Shown here in pieces: positions 18,808 to 28,454 of a DNA stretch of 64,000 nt (the first letter of the stretch is position 1; the number at the start of each line of letters is the position of its first letter). The DNA is from Taklimakanibacter deserti. Lineage in GTDB: Bacteria > Pseudomonadota > Alphaproteobacteria > Rhizobiales > Aestuariivirgaceae. The stretch spans positions 62,001-126,000 of the forward strand of contig QORU01000018.1 of the NCBI GenBank assembly GCA_003574785.1, given 5' to 3'. Under the pieces are notes generated by a model. That model searched no databases. It was given only the letters and a program-made list of their open reading frames with translations, and had not been told where the DNA came from. Both the position numbers and the translations under genes were made by a program.

Positions 18808-20007
18808 TTATTTCATCTCGGTGACGACTTCGTAGTCGTCGCCCGCGACCTTGAAGAGAGCGTAGCTCCCTGGCACATCGCCGTTTGCGTCGAAGTCCAG
18901 ATTGCCGGATGCACCCTTGTAGTCAATGGCCTTGCCGGCCGCGATCAGCTCCTTGGCCTTCTTCCATTCGCCCGGCAGGATGGGCTCGCCCTCGCCGTTC
19001 GAGACGGCGCGCAGGGATTCCGATAGTTTAGCCTTGTCACCTCCGGCTTTCTCGACGGCGAGCGCCATCAAGAATACCGCGTCGTAGGACGGCCCCACAT
19101 AGCTGCCGTTGATGTCGCCGCCCGCCGCCGCGAAAGCCTTGTTGAAGATGTCGAGCGAAGGCGACTTCGTGCTGACCGGTGCCGAGGCCATGAAGGTCGA
19201 GAGATTTTCGGCGCCGATCCCTTTGATCGGAGCTGATGTCTTCATGCCTTCGCCGCCGACGAAATTCTTGAAGAAGCCGTTTTCGATCGCTTCACGCAGA
19301 ACGGTTAGGCCGGAGGTGTCACCATAGTCGAGGAGGACCAGCGTATCGGCACCACCGCCCGCAAGCTCCGCCAGGTCGGAACGATAGGACGACTTGTTCT
19401 CCTCATGCGCGGCATAGCCCGCAATCTCGCCGCCCTTGGCTTCATATTCCTTCTTGAACGCTTCGGCGATGCCTTTGCCGTAGTCGTTGTTGATGAAGGA
19501 AACGGCCACCTTTTTCGTGCCGCGGTCGAGAAGCGTCCGCGCCAACGCCTGGCCCTGATATTCGTCGGAAGGGATGGTCCGGAACACCAGGTCGTTGTCC
19601 TTGATCGTGGTGACGGCGGGCGAGGTCGACGCCGGAGAGATCACGAGGACACCGGCCGGTATGGCAACCGAGTTGGCGGCGGCGAGGAGCGCCCCGGAGC
19701 ACCAGGGGCCGATTATGCCGACGACATGCGAGACGTTAACGACCTTGGTGACCGCATCCACCGCGACCTGTGGGCTGCAGCCATCGTCGGCGTCGATGCC
19801 GACGAGCTTCTCGCCGTTCAGGATACCGCCCTGATCGTTCACATCCTTGAGGGCGAATTGATAGGAGCGCGTGATTTCGGGTGCCATCGCGGCGGCACCC
19901 CCAGTGATGCCGGCCAGAAGGCCGATCTCGACGTCGGCCACCGCCGGTGTTGCCAGAGCGCTCGCCCCGAGCAGGAGCGAGGCAATTCCCAGATGCTTAG
20001 CTTTCAT
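18808..20007 (-). CDS. Branched-chain-amino-acid-type ABC substrate-binding protein (LivK-like)
   Basis: A 399-residue periplasmic binding protein with a signal peptide MKAKHLGIASLLLGASALA followed by TPAVADVEIGLLAG. The mature part has the type I fold pattern: FALKDVNDQGGI, DADDGCSPQVAVDAV, VVGIIGPWCSGALL, VISPASTSPAVT, KVAVSFINNDYGKGIAEAF. Ligands of this class are hydrophobic amino acids but also amides, urea and aromatic acids. The start at 20007 follows GGAGGATCGA; an ATG 54 bases further upstream is disfavoured by this site and the signal peptide. It is fifth in the operon, after the membrane and ATPase genes. Confidence 0.92.
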   Translation of the reverse strand: MKAKHLGIASLLLGASALATPAVADVEIGLLAGITGGAAAMAPEITRSYQFALKDVNDQGGILNGEKLVGIDADDGCSPQVAVDAVTKVVNVSHVVGIIGPWCSGALLAAANSVAIPAGVLVISPASTSPAVTTIKDNDLVFRTIPSDEYQGQALARTLLDRGTKKVAVSFINNDYGKGIAEAFKKEYEAKGGEIAGYAAHEENKSSYRSDLAELAGGGADTLVLLDYGDTSGLTVLREAIENGFFKNFVGGEGMKTSAPIKGIGAENLSTFMASAPVSTKSPSLDIFNKAFAAAGGDINGSYVGPSYDAVFLMALAVEKAGGDKAKLSESLRAVSNGEGEPILPGEWKKAKELIAAGKAIDYKGASGNLDFDANGDVPGSYALFKVAGDDYEVVTEMK

Positions 20008-20057
20008 TCGATCCTCCATCATTGTTGGTCCGGCGATCCTCGCCGTGCCGGTTGAAC

Positions 20058-21056
20058 TCAATTGATCTTGCTGTCGGCACTTTCGACCGCGCCTTCCTTG
20101 CGGGCAGACGGCTCCTCGCCGCGCGGCTCCTTGCGGAGTTTTTCCGGCAATAGTCCTTCCGGCCGGAAGCGGAGCACGAGCTGCAACAGCAGCCCGATCA
20201 GAAACATGCGGCCATACTTGGCTTTCAACGCATATTCCGCGGGGAATTGGTCGGTCACGATCTCTGATGCGGACCAGATGATCCAGACGATGACGGCTCC
20301 GATGAGGACGCCGCGGTTGTTTCCCGATCCGCCGAGGACGACCATGATCCAGACCAGGAAGGTCACCAGCATCGGATCGATGGCATCGGGCGTGATGGTA
20401 CGGGCGAAATGAACATACAATGCGCCGGCAAGGCCCATCAGCGCCGAGCCCAGGATGAAGGCTTCCAGCCGGCGGTAAGGCACGTCCTTGCCCATGGCCA
20501 GGGCGGCGCTTTCGTTGTCACGAATGGCGCGCATCATTCTGCCCCAGGGCGAGACCGCCTGTCGTTCGATGAGGAGATAGACCGCGAGCAGGATGAGCGC
20601 GGTGATTCCGAGATAGGCCAATTGCGCCAGCCCATAGGTGAGATCGCCGAAGGGCCTGGGGATCCCGCTGATCCCGCGCGCCGAGTTGGTCAGCCAGTCT
20701 TCGGAGCGTGCGACCAGACGAATTCCCTCCGCCACGCCGATCGTCACGATCGCCAGATAATCCGACCGGAAGCGCAGGCATATCTTGCCGATCGGCCATG
20801 CCAAGAAGCCCGAGAGCGCCATCGCGCCGAGAAGACCTATGGGAAACGGCAATCCGTAGCCGCCAAGGTGACCTGCTTCCTCGGGCGAGGTCAGGATCGC
20901 CGATGCATAGGCGCCGACGGCGAAGAACCCGGCTATGCCGGCGTTGAAAAGGCCGGCATAGCCCCACTGAACGTTCAGCGCGATGGCAAGACAGCCATAG
21001 ATGCAGATGAAGATCGCCAGATAGACCGGGTAGTTGAGGACGGTGAGCCATTCCAT
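20058..21056 (-). CDS. Branched-chain-amino-acid-type ABC permease (LivM-like)
   Basis: A 332-residue membrane permease of the LivM type with about nine hydrophobic segments. Typical motifs are GYAGLFNAGIAGFFAVGAYA, the loop RFRSDYLAIVTIGVAEGIRL and the C-terminal VVLGGSGNNRGVLIGAVIV. A charged tail (RKEPRGEEPSARKEGAVES) extends past the last segment. It lies 12 bases after livH and 50 before the binding-protein gene, clearly one operon. The segment GKDVPYRRLEAFILGSALMG is the usual cytoplasmic contact region for the ATPases. Confidence 0.93.
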   Translation of the reverse strand: MEWLTVLNYPVYLAIFICIYGCLAIALNVQWGYAGLFNAGIAGFFAVGAYASAILTSPEEAGHLGGYGLPFPIGLLGAMALSGFLAWPIGKICLRFRSDYLAIVTIGVAEGIRLVARSEDWLTNSARGISGIPRPFGDLTYGLAQLAYLGITALILLAVYLLIERQAVSPWGRMMRAIRDNESAALAMGKDVPYRRLEAFILGSALMGLAGALYVHFARTITPDAIDPMLVTFLVWIMVVLGGSGNNRGVLIGAVIVWIIWSASEIVTDQFPAEYALKAKYGRMFLIGLLLQLVLRFRPEGLLPEKLRKEPRGEEPSARKEGAVESADSKIN

Positions 21057-21068
21057 GCCGCGTCCCTC

Positions 21069-21941
21069 CTACAGAACCTTGCCGTGGAAGATGCCAGTCG
21101 GGCGGACCAGCAGCACGAGGAGCAGGATCGCAAACGCGCTCATGACCTTGTATTCGCTCGGGATGACCAGGACCGAGAGCTCCTCGGCGATGCCGACGAT
21201 GAGCCCGCCTACGATCGCACCCTCGATACGGCCGACACCGCCGAGAATGGCTCCCGCGAAGGTCGGCAGCAGGATGTTCCAGCCCATCAGCGATTTGAGC
21301 TCGGTGTTGAGGCCGAGGAAGAAACCCGAAGCCGCGCACAGGCCACCGGCGATGATCCAGGTGAGCGCGATGACCTTGCCGTTGTCGACGCCTGACAGCA
21401 AAGCGAGGCTCGGGTTGTCCGACATGGCGCGCATGGCCTTGCCCCATTTGTTCCTGGTCAGGAACAGATGCAGTGCCACCACGAGGACGATGGCGACCGT
21501 GAGCGTCATGATCTCGTGGCTCTTCACCCGGATGCCGAACCAGTTCTCGGGCCGGGTGATTCCGCGCGTATAGCTCGTGGAGTTCACGCCCCAGACGACC
21601 TGGACGAACGAGCGGAGCATCAATGCCACACCGAAAGAAGCGATCGTCGTGATGATCTTCGGCAGGGCGCGCAGATGCGCGTAGAACAGCCAATCGATGC
21701 CGACCGCAAGGATGCCCGCCGTCACGATCGCGAAAGGAAGTGCAGCATAAGGCGACAGGCCAAAGGCTGTCGTGAAGAACAACGCCATGAAGGCGCCGAA
21801 TGTGGCCAGATCGCCATGTGCAAAATGCCCGTAGCGCATGATGGCAAAGACGAGCGTGATGCCGATCGCGCCAAGGGCGTAGATCGAGCCCTGGACGATG
21901 CCCGGAAGGAGGAAGAAATTGATGAAGTTGAGCATGTCCAT
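21069..21941 (-). CDS. Branched-chain-amino-acid-type ABC permease (LivH-like)
   Basis: A 290-residue membrane permease. It begins with NFFLLPGIVQGSIYALGAIG, has MRYGHFAHGDLATFGAFMAL, the cytoplasmic motif RAMSDNPSLALLSGVDNGKV and the C-terminal GAILGGVGRIEGAIVGGLIV followed by LVLLVRPTGIFHGK, all standard for LivH. About eight hydrophobic segments. It forms a heterodimer with LivM in the inner membrane. Gaps of 12 bases to both neighbours place it inside the operon. Confidence 0.94.
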   Translation of the reverse strand: MDMLNFINFFLLPGIVQGSIYALGAIGITLVFAIMRYGHFAHGDLATFGAFMALFFTTAFGLSPYAALPFAIVTAGILAVGIDWLFYAHLRALPKIITTIASFGVALMLRSFVQVVWGVNSTSYTRGITRPENWFGIRVKSHEIMTLTVAIVLVVALHLFLTRNKWGKAMRAMSDNPSLALLSGVDNGKVIALTWIIAGGLCAASGFFLGLNTELKSLMGWNILLPTFAGAILGGVGRIEGAIVGGLIVGIAEELSVLVIPSEYKVMSAFAILLLVLLVRPTGIFHGKVL

Positions 21942-21953
21942 GCCGTTCGCCGC

Positions 21954-22661
21954 CTATCCGCCCAGAAACATCTCGGCGATGTGGCGATCCGCCAGCAGCG
22001 CCGAGCCCGGACCCTCATGGCGATTACGGCCGCCGGCCAGCACATAGCCGCGGTCGCTGAAGGCGAGAGCCTGCTTTGCATGCTGCTCGACGAGAAGAAT
22101 CGCCACGCCGCTGTCGCGAACGTCGCGGCTGATCTGGAAGATCTGCTCCATGTATCTGGGGGAAAGGCCGGCGGTGGGCTCGTCCAGCAGCAGCACTTTT
22201 GGATCGAGCATCAGCGCGCGTCCCATGGCGACCATCTGGCGTTGTCCGCCCGACAGGCTTCCGGCCGTCGTCTTCTTCTTCGCCTTGAGATCGGGGAAGA
22301 GCTCGTAGACGCGATCGAGCGATGCGGAGTAGTCGCCCTTTCTCAGAAAGGCGCCCATCTCGAAATTCTCGTGAACCGTCATCTCGCCGAAGATGTTGCG
22401 CACCTGCGGCACGTAGCAGATGCCGGCCTGCACGATGCGATTGGGAGCCCAGCCGGTGATGTCGGTATCGGCCATCGAGATCGATCCGGCGCGGATATTG
22501 AGCAGACCGAAGATCGACTTCATCGCCGTCGACTTGCCGGCGCCATTCGGGCCGACGATGGCCACGATCTCGCTTCTCGCGACCTGGAGTGAAAGGTCGA
22601 AGAGGATATCCGCATCCCCGTATCCAGCCCTGAGGTCCTTGATGGTCAAAAGCGCGCTCAT
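21954..22661 (-). CDS. Branched-chain-amino-acid-type ABC ATPase (LivF-like)
   Basis: A 235-residue ATPase with Walker A GPNGAGKST, Q-loop CYVPQVRNIFGEMTV, signature LSGGQRQMVAMGRAL, Walker B VLLLDEPTAGLSP and the H-loop in LLVEQHAKQAL. The frame is open upstream, but the ATG at 22661 overlaps the livG stop (ATGA) and begins MSALLTIKDLRAGYGD as the family does. The C-terminal segment (LAGGRNRHEGPG) is typical. It pairs with the LivG-like ATPase to energise the LivHM permease. Confidence 0.94.
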   Translation of the reverse strand: MSALLTIKDLRAGYGDADILFDLSLQVARSEIVAIVGPNGAGKSTAMKSIFGLLNIRAGSISMADTDITGWAPNRIVQAGICYVPQVRNIFGEMTVHENFEMGAFLRKGDYSASLDRVYELFPDLKAKKKTTAGSLSGGQRQMVAMGRALMLDPKVLLLDEPTAGLSPRYMEQIFQISRDVRDSGVAILLVEQHAKQALAFSDRGYVLAGGRNRHEGPGSALLADRHIAEMFLGG

Positions 22662-23527
22662 GCGGTTAGGTGCTGCCGCTCTCCGAGATAGGCTTCGAGA
22701 ACGCGCGGGTCCGAGCGGACGGTTTCGAAATTTCCCTCGACGAGCACCCTGCCCTCCGCCATGCAGATAACCGGCGCGCAAAGCCGTTCGATCATTTCCA
22801 TGTCATGCTCGATGAGGACGAAGGTGTAACCGCGCTCACGATGCAGAAAGGCGATCTTCTCCTCCAGCTTGCGCAGCAAGGTGCGATTCACGCCGGCGGC
22901 GGGCTCATCGAGCAAAACCAGCTCGGCATCCGTCATCATGGTCCGCCCAAGCTCCAGGAGCTTCTTCTGGCCGCCCGATATCCGGCCCGCCCGCTGGTGG
23001 GCGATCTGGGTCAACTCGAGGAACTCCAGCACTTCCCAGGCCCTCCGCGAAGTCTTCGCCTCCACGTCCTTCACTCTCGCCGGGGCGATCCAATTGTTGA
23101 TGAGCGATTCCCCAGGCTGCCCGGGAGCGACCATCATGAGATTCTCGATAACGGAGAGATGATCGAATTCATGCGGGATTTGGAACGTCCGCACGAGCCC
23201 CTTCTGAAACCGGCGGTCCGGGGTCAGGGTCGTTATGTCCTCGCCGAGATAGATGATCTGGCCGGAGTCCGGATAGAGGGCGCCGGCGATCATGTTGAAC
23301 ACCGTAGTCTTGCCGGCTCCATTAGGTCCGACGAGCCCCGTGATTGAACCCCTCGCCACGGAGATCGAACAGTCGTCGACGGCCCGAAACGACCCGAAGC
23401 TCATCGTCAGACGCTCGCAAGAGAGGATCGGCGGCACGCTCGTCACGGGTCTCAGTCGATCCCGAGCAACGGGCAGCGCACCGCCGATCGGCGCCGACCC
23501 CCGGTCGCCATTGTTCGGCACAGCCAT
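22658..23527 (-). CDS. Branched-chain-amino-acid-type ABC ATPase (LivG-like)
   Basis: An ATPase of about 289 residues. Walker A GPNGAGKTT, the LivG-specific long insertion with LVRTFQIPHEFDHLSVIEN, signature ISGGQKKLLELGRTM, Walker B LVLLDEPAAGVNR and H-loop FVLIEHDMEMIERL are visible. The start is uncertain: an ATG at 23527 is used here, a GTG at 23545 lies just upstream in frame, and a GTG nearer to VTSVPPIL would give a more typical LivG length. It is the first gene of the operon and is divergent from the AraC gene across about 350 bases. Confidence 0.9.
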   Translation of the reverse strand: MAVPNNGDRGSAPIGGALPVARDRLRPVTSVPPILSCERLTMSFGSFRAVDDCSISVARGSITGLVGPNGAGKTTVFNMIAGALYPDSGQIIYLGEDITTLTPDRRFQKGLVRTFQIPHEFDHLSVIENLMMVAPGQPGESLINNWIAPARVKDVEAKTSRRAWEVLEFLELTQIAHQRAGRISGGQKKLLELGRTMMTDAELVLLDEPAAGVNRTLLRKLEEKIAFLHRERGYTFVLIEHDMEMIERLCAPVICMAEGRVLVEGNFETVRSDPRVLEAYLGERQHLTA

Positions 23528-23876
23528 GACTGCAGCCCGAGGCACCGCCTCAGCGCGTGCCGTATCGTCATCGACCTACATCCCACCGCATATCCGCCCT
23601 ATCGGCCGGGCGGCGCGAGCGACGCCGTCCGTGCCCTGCAAAAACACTACCAGCTTGCGCAGCGGGAATTGCATGTCGGAGGGCCAAAAATGTCACGAAA
23701 GGGCCATCCCGACCGCAGTGACGGTCCAACGCGTGTCAGTCCCTTCGGACTATTGCCCGGTGGGGCCATTGCGCCTATCAATTGGGCCAGCTGGTCAACT
23801 TGCGCACGATCATGCGGCACCGTTCCCGTCGGCGAGGCAATTTCAGCAAATAGAAGTTTCGTCTGGGTGGCACTCA
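23528..23876. promoter_or_regulatory. Divergent control region between livG-like operon and araC-like gene
   Basis: About 350 bases without a convincing gene. The AraC reading frame stays open through it and beyond, but that part lies opposite livG and shows no family similarity. It should hold the promoters of both transcripts and the AraC binding sites. I saw no perfect long palindrome or terminator; short GGGCC-containing repeats around 23690-23790 are suggestive only. Confidence 0.4.
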
Positions 23877-24779
23877 ATGTCTGATGTTGTGTGGCAGAAT
23901 TACTCCGAGTTCTATCAGAAGTCCGGTTATGGCAGTTTTCCGCAGGAGCACCGCAGTTCGAAGGGGCGACTCGAATTCCGCATGATCCTTGTCGAGCAAG
24001 GGCCGCATGATTTCGTCGACCCGGCGCTTCCCGAGACGCTCCTCGCCCTCCCGCTGACCGTCGAGCGCGATTGCAACTGGGGCTGGACGATCGGTGAGTA
24101 CCGCCATCGCCAGAAGGCGGAAGTGGGCCGAATGCTTGTCATCCCGTCCGAGACCGAGAGCACCTGGGACGTGGACGGGTGCCGGAAGATCCTGGTTCTT
24201 TCCATTCCCAACGATACAGTCCGCGCCGTTTTCGGCAGCGCGTGTCCGCGGCGCATCGGCAAAGCGTTCTGGAAGCTCTGCGAGCAGACCTGGGCCGATC
24301 CCCTCGTCGAAGTCCTCCTCGGTCGGCTATGGGAGAGTGTCGCGGGCAACAAGGCGGCGGACAAATATCTGGCCGACGGATTGTTGATGTCGGTCCTATC
24401 GCAATTGCTCATCAGGGCCGGAACCGATCTTCAGCCCAATGCGGCTGTAGCTCTGCCGCAATGGCGGCTGAACCGCGTCAAGCAGTTCGTTGCGAGCCAT
24501 CTCGGGGAAGAAATCAGCCTGGACCAGCTCGCCGCCGCCGCAGGGCTAAGTCGGAGACATTTTGCCCGCAGCTTTCACCAGGAGCTGGGCGAGACCCCGC
24601 ATCGCTGGCTCATGCAGACGCGCCTGGAAAAAGCCAAGCATCTGCTGCGCAGCGGCGAGACTTCCGTCGGCGAGATTGCCGAAACCTGCGGCTTCTCCAG
24701 CCAGAGCCACCTCACCGCGGCGCTGAAGCAATCCGACGGCATGACGCCGCATCGCTGGCGCCAGCAATTTCGCCACTGA
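23877..24779 (+). CDS. AraC-family transcriptional regulator
   Basis: A 300-residue regulator. The C-terminal 100 residues are a complete two-HTH AraC domain: ISLDQLAAAAGLSRRHFARS then GETSVGEIAETCGFSSQSHL and TPHRWRQQFR. The N-terminal 190 residues form a cupin-like effector region (VGRMLVIPSETESTW) without a named match. The ATG at 23877 is preceded by GGGTGG and starts MSDVVWQNYSEFY; the longer open frame upstream is rejected because it runs opposite livG. Divergent placement implies that it controls the transporter-aminotransferase-aldolase-hydratase operon in response to the imported compound. A truncated higB lies directly behind its stop, in the same frame. Confidence 0.9.
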   Translation: MSDVVWQNYSEFYQKSGYGSFPQEHRSSKGRLEFRMILVEQGPHDFVDPALPETLLALPLTVERDCNWGWTIGEYRHRQKAEVGRMLVIPSETESTWDVDGCRKILVLSIPNDTVRAVFGSACPRRIGKAFWKLCEQTWADPLVEVLLGRLWESVAGNKAADKYLADGLLMSVLSQLLIRAGTDLQPNAAVALPQWRLNRVKQFVASHLGEEISLDQLAAAAGLSRRHFARSFHQELGETPHRWLMQTRLEKAKHLLRSGETSVGEIAETCGFSSQSHLTAALKQSDGMTPHRWRQQFRH

Positions 24780-24941
24780 CCACTGGGCAAAAACCGGGAG
24801 CGTGTCCGGTTCGAAGTTGCGGGTGGAAACTATCGCCTGGTGGTCGCCTTCGATTTCCGCCGACAGGTAGCTTTCGTAAAGTTCATCGGCACCCATGCCG
24901 AGTACGACCGAATCGATGCTTTGACCATATCGCAATTCTGA
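24780..24941 (+). pseudogene. C-terminal remnant of a HigB-type toxin
   Basis: Directly after the araC stop, in the same frame, 53 codons read PLGKNRERVRFEVAGGNYRL and on through VKFIGTHAEYDRIDALT to a TGA at 24939. This matches the C-terminal half of HigB mRNA interferases (RLVV...FVGTHAEYDxID). The N-terminal part, about 40-45 residues with the first catalytic positions, is absent and there is no start codon, so no working toxin can be made. The neighbouring gene is the matching HigA-type antitoxin. The truncation point coincides with the end of araC, consistent with a deletion joining the two. Confidence 0.75.
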
Positions 24942-24953
24942 AGGAAATTCTCG

Positions 24954-25332
24954 ATGGAGTTTCGTCCGATCCGCACAGACAAAGATCACCGAGCCGCGCT
25001 CGCCGAGATCGACGCTGGCTGGGGAGCACCGGAGGGCACCGAGGCAGGCGACAGGCGTGCTCCTTGCCCTTGTCGAAATATACGAAGCCAAACGATGGCC
25101 GATCGACGTCGACACGGGCTTTGATCCGATCGATGTGCTCAACTATGCCATCGAGGAGCTCGGGCATACCCAAGCGGAATTAGCCGATCTTCTCGGCTCG
25201 CGCCCGCGCGCGTCGGAAGTCCTCTCGCGCCGACGCGCGCTCACGGTCGACATGATCTACAAGATTAGCGAGACATGGAAAATTCCAGCGGAGCTTCTGA
25301 TCCGTCCCTACAAGATCAAACGTGCCGCCTGA
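24954..25332 (+). pseudogene. HigA-type antitoxin with a frameshift
   Basis: The ATG at 24954 (after AAGGAAATTCTCG) begins MEFRPIRTDKDHRAALAEID, a typical HigA N-terminus. Around 25050 the reading frame is lost and continues one frame over as LLALVEIYEAKRWPIDVDTG, then a helix-turn-helix (HTQAELADLLGSRPRASEVL) to 25332. Family alignment expects an uninterrupted Asp-Val/Leu stretch at the junction, so bases were lost or a sequencing error occurred. The downstream part alone, from a GTG at 25057, could still make a 91-residue DNA-binding protein. The partner toxin is truncated, so the pair looks decayed. Confidence 0.7.
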
Positions 25333-25376
25333 TGATTGCGGATTGAAGCAACTCTATTCCGTTCAAGACGCTGGTT

Positions 25377-27011
<1,635 letters not shown>

Positions 27012-27039
27012 CTAATCTAACCTCTCATCCATACGATTC

Positions 27040-27067
27040 GAAGCCCGGATTTTGAGGTCCGGGCTTC
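27040..27067 (-). terminator. Hairpin between secG and pyrG
   Basis: Perfect 10-bp stem GAAGCCCGGA / TCCGGGCTTC (27040-27049, 27058-27067) with an 8-base loop, 21 bases past the secG stop. No T-run follows on the minus strand, so it may be a weak terminator, an mRNA end-protecting hairpin or a control element in the pyrG leader. Confidence 0.45.
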
Positions 27068-27088
27068 TGTGGAAAGCTGTGAAACAAA

Positions 27089-27502
27089 TTACTGTGAAAC
27101 AGGGACTTGTGGTTGTCCCGGTTTCGCGGAACCGCCGCCTTGGCCCTGCCCTTGCTCGCCGCTCGACGGCAATTGCGGCAGCACGCCGCTGCCCTCGCTG
27201 CCTGCCGGCGGTGCCGTCTGGCTTTGATTCTGCTGTGTCTGCGTCGCCGGACGGTCGAAAAGCGATCCGCCACCGGTGTGCCTGGAAAGCAAGGTCAGGC
27301 CGATCGAGGTCAGGAAGAAGATGACGGCCAGAATGGCCGTCGTCCGCGTCAGCGTATTGCCGACCCCCCTTGCCGAGAACAGCGACCCGCCACCGCCACC
27401 ACCGCCAATGCCCAAAGCGCCGCCCTCGGAGCGCTGCAGCAGCACGACGCCAATGAGCGCGATGGCGATGATCAAATGGATGACGAGCAGGACGGTTTGC
27501 AT
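27089..27502 (-). CDS. secG: Preprotein translocase subunit SecG
   Basis: A 137-residue small subunit of the SecYEG channel. Two membrane segments (about 3-22, TVLLVIHLIIAIALIGVVLL, and about 54-74, TAILAVIFFLTSIGLTLLS) flank the conserved cytoplasmic loop QRSEGGALGIGGGGGGG and FSARGVGNTLTRTT. A long Gln/Gly/Pro-rich tail (TQQNQSQTAPPAGS onwards) is common in Rhizobiales. The ATG at 27502 is chosen because the family starts MQTVLLVIH; the frame is open further upstream. It sits between tpiA and pyrG, the conserved order. Confidence 0.95.
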   Translation of the reverse strand: MQTVLLVIHLIIAIALIGVVLLQRSEGGALGIGGGGGGGSLFSARGVGNTLTRTTAILAVIFFLTSIGLTLLSRHTGGGSLFDRPATQTQQNQSQTAPPAGSEGSGVLPQLPSSGEQGQGQGGGSAKPGQPQVPVSQ

Positions 27503-27593
27503 CTTCTGGGGGTCCGGTTCCGAAATTCGGTGGCAGCGTCTAGCGCGGATATGGGGTGGAGGCAACCCTCAGGCAAGCCGGCCTGCCGTTCGG

Positions 27594-28331
27594 TCAGGCA
27601 TAGGCCTTGATGATGCCGATGAAATCGGCGGCCTTGAGGCTGGCCCCCCCGACCAGGGCGCCGTTCACATTGGCGACGGCCATGAGCTCCGCCGCATTGG
27701 CAGGCTTCACCGACCCGCCATAGAGGATGCGCATCAAGGGATCGGTCTCTCGGCGGATGGATTGATGCACCTCGCCCACTTCCGCCGTTGTCGGGGTAAG
27801 GCCGGTGCCAATGGCCCAGACCGGCTCATAGGCGATGACCGTGTTGGCCGCCGTGGAACCCGCCGGGACCGAGCCCTTGAGCTGGCGTGAGATCACGGCC
27901 AGCGTCTGGCCGGATTTGCGCTGCTCCAGCGTCTCGCCGATGCAGACGATGGCGATGAGCCCGGCCGCGTGGGCGGCCTCCGCCTTGCGGCGGACGATCT
28001 CGTCGGTCTCGCCGTGATCGGTGCGCCTTTCGGAATGGCCGACGATGACGGCGCTGCAGCCGGCATCCTTGAGCATCTCGGCTGAAATGTCGCCCGTATG
28101 GGCGCCATTGGCGTTCCAGTGGCAGTCCTGGCCGCCCAGCCTGATCCTGGCGCCCTTGACCACCGTTCTGACGGCGCTGATGAGGGTGGCCGGCGGACAG
28201 AGCATGACCTCACATTTGAGCCGGACATCCTTGAGCATGCCGGCGAGGAGCCGCGCCTCCTTCAGCGCTGCCGTGGTGCCGTTCATCTTCCAGTTTCCCG
28301 CCACCAGCGGTCTTGGCGATTTCTGAGCCAT
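27594..28331 (-). CDS. tpiA: Triosephosphate isomerase
   Basis: A glycolytic TIM-barrel enzyme of 245 residues. Active-site residues are all present: K15 in AGNWKMNG, H99 in [10 protein letters not shown]169 in [12 protein letters not shown], and the phosphate-binding [12 protein letters not shown] near the C-terminus. The open frame runs back to 28688 opposite ppiD, but AGGGGATTGAA before the ATG at 28331 and the family length fix the start. It is divergent from ppiD with 123 bases between them that must hold both promoters. Confidence 0.96.
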   Translation of the reverse strand: MAQKSPRPLVAGNWKMNGTTAALKEARLLAGMLKDVRLKCEVMLCPPATLISAVRTVVKGARIRLGGQDCHWNANGAHTGDISAEMLKDAGCSAVIVGHSERRTDHGETDEIVRRKAEAAHAAGLIAIVCIGETLEQRKSGQTLAVISRQLKGSVPAGSTAANTVIAYEPVWAIGTGLTPTTAEVGEVHQSIRRETDPLMRILYGGSVKPANAAELMAVANVNGALVGGASLKAADFIGIIKAYA

Positions 28332-28454
28332 TTCAATCCCCTGCACGATAGTGTCGTTTCCTCCTAGCAGAGCCAGGCAAGGCTTGCGAGGCCTGATCCT
28401 CGTCCCTATGATGCGCGCCGCGTTCGTGCCGGACGCTCGAAAAGAAGGTGCTTG

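Noticed and set aside
23292..23876. N-terminal extension of the AraC reading frame
   Set aside because: It lies opposite livG and the spacer, has no ribosome binding site and no similarity to AraC N-terminal domains.
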